DNA from: Muriicola jejuensis | GTDB taxonomy: Bacteria > Bacteroidota > Bacteroidia > Flavobacteriales > Flavobacteriaceae | Reading direction: 5' to 3' | Assembly (NCBI RefSeq): GCF_010671595.1 | Contig: NZ_JAABOP010000001.1 | Span: 558,001-622,000, forward strand | Length of the DNA: 64,000 nt | Shown here: positions 63,695-64,000 of the stretch, in pieces | Position numbering within the stretch: position 1 is the first letter of the stretch | Layout: every line of letters starts with the position of its first letter | Notes under the pieces: generated by a model | Databases searched by the model: none | What the model was told of the DNA's origin: nothing | Seen by the model: only the letters and a program-made list of their open reading frames with translations | Made by a program: the position numbers and the translations under genes

Positions 63695-64000
63695 TTATAC
63701 GCTACAAATTTTAGCATCTCTTATGGAGGATTTAATTAAAACTTTTTTAAAAATTTTAATCATCATATGATTCGTCGCTCTGTCTTTTACAGCAATTCTA
63801 ATGGTATGTGTTCCGAAATTGGTCCCCATATTAGACACATTTCTAATGAAAAGTCCATTCTCTCTGCATTTGGATACAATAAAATCGGCATTGGGACCAT
63901 TTTCTGGTAAATAACAAAGAATGAAATTTGCTTTAGTTGGAATAATCTCTAATGTTGTGATTTTCATCAGCTCTCTTGAAAGCTCATCTCTTAAGACTTT
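63695..64000 (-). CDS. C-terminal part of a class I/II (HisC-like) aminotransferase (partial)
   Basis: The frame is open to the window edge (upstream codons read KVLRDELSRELMKI without a stop), so this is the C-terminal ~101 residues of a larger gene rather than a 90-residue protein. The pattern ...IPTKANFILCYL...CRENGLFIRN...THTIRIAVKDRATNHMMIKIFKKV resembles the small domain of histidinol-phosphate aminotransferase/CobC-like PLP enzymes, where the Arg in TIRIAV binds the substrate carboxylate. The substrate is unknown. AT-rich like its neighbours. Confidence 0.7.
   Translation of the reverse strand, partial: KVLRDELSRELMKITTLEIIPTKANFILCYLPENGPNADFIVSKCRENGLFIRNVSNMGTNFGTHTIRIAVKDRATNHMMIKIFKKVLIKSSIRDAKICSV

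Overview
The window is chromosomal DNA of a member of the Bacteroidota, most likely the family Flavobacteriaceae. The evidence is the gene neighbourhoods (CBS protein / nadK / DUF6089 / uppS / bamA / two ompH / murI; tig / clpP / clpX; a DUF5686 outer-membrane protein), the split metH, a HPPK-deoxynucleoside kinase fusion, and many upstream boxes that match the Bacteroidetes promoter consensus TTTG / 17-23 nt / TAnnTTTG. Base composition is moderate over most of the window. It falls visibly in two places: a single gene at 29.66-30.52 kb and the right end after the tRNA genes (62.2-64.0 kb).

Layout. 0-17.4 kb is one long minus-strand block for sulfur assimilation and methionine/SAM metabolism. 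In transcription order it holds metK (behind a SAM-II-like element), metY - metX/thrA fusion - metZ-like - Rrf2 regulator (behind a SAM-I riboswitch), PAPS reductase - sulfite reductase - two siroheme genes, and split metH - metF (behind a second SAM-I riboswitch). 17.7-28.7 kb holds a deoxynucleoside kinase, a membrane pyrophosphatase, a DUF5686 outer-membrane protein, pyruvate dehydrogenase E1 beta, etfBA, a bifunctional-nuclease-family protein and a nucleoside transporter. 28.7-34 kb holds thyA, an AT-rich TonB-domain gene, a small glycogen-binding-domain protein, a PLP enzyme, folA and murI. 34-42 kb is the envelope-assembly block (ompH x2, bamA, uppS, DUF6089) followed by nadK, a CBS protein and pdxJ. 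42-49 kb holds hydrolases, a holin-like membrane protein and tig-clpP-clpX. 49-61.5 kb holds GH3, DUF2797, AsmA, YhhQ, SppA, the HPPK-kinase fusion, an rRNA/tRNA methyltransferase and mutS.

The right end has tRNA-Gly(GCC) and tRNA-Leu(UAA) behind a full Bacteroidetes-type promoter. A broken copy of the tRNA-Gly 5' half, interrupted by a 30-nt palindrome, precedes them. A non-coding tract with a ~112-bp tandem repeat of hairpins follows. Beyond it lies AT-rich DNA with a TPM-domain lipoprotein, an unknown lipoprotein and the C-terminal end of an aminotransferase, which looks like the edge of an accessory region.

How the parts work together: sulfate-derived sulfide (cysH, sulfite reductase, siroheme genes) meets O-acetylhomoserine (metX/thrA) at metY/metZ, homocysteine is methylated by split MetH with methyl groups from metF, and MetK makes SAM. 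SAM would then be sensed by three leader RNAs of apparently two classes. A repeated AT-rich motif in front of the sulfur operons, with an Rrf2-family regulator encoded between them, suggests a second layer of control by sulfur or cysteine status. I found no CRISPR array, prophage, insertion sequence, rRNA gene or recognisable defence system. The points most worth a second look are the mixed SAM-riboswitch set, the shared motif, the trifunctional MetX-AK-HSD protein, the tRNA-Gly relic and the post-tRNA hairpin repeats.
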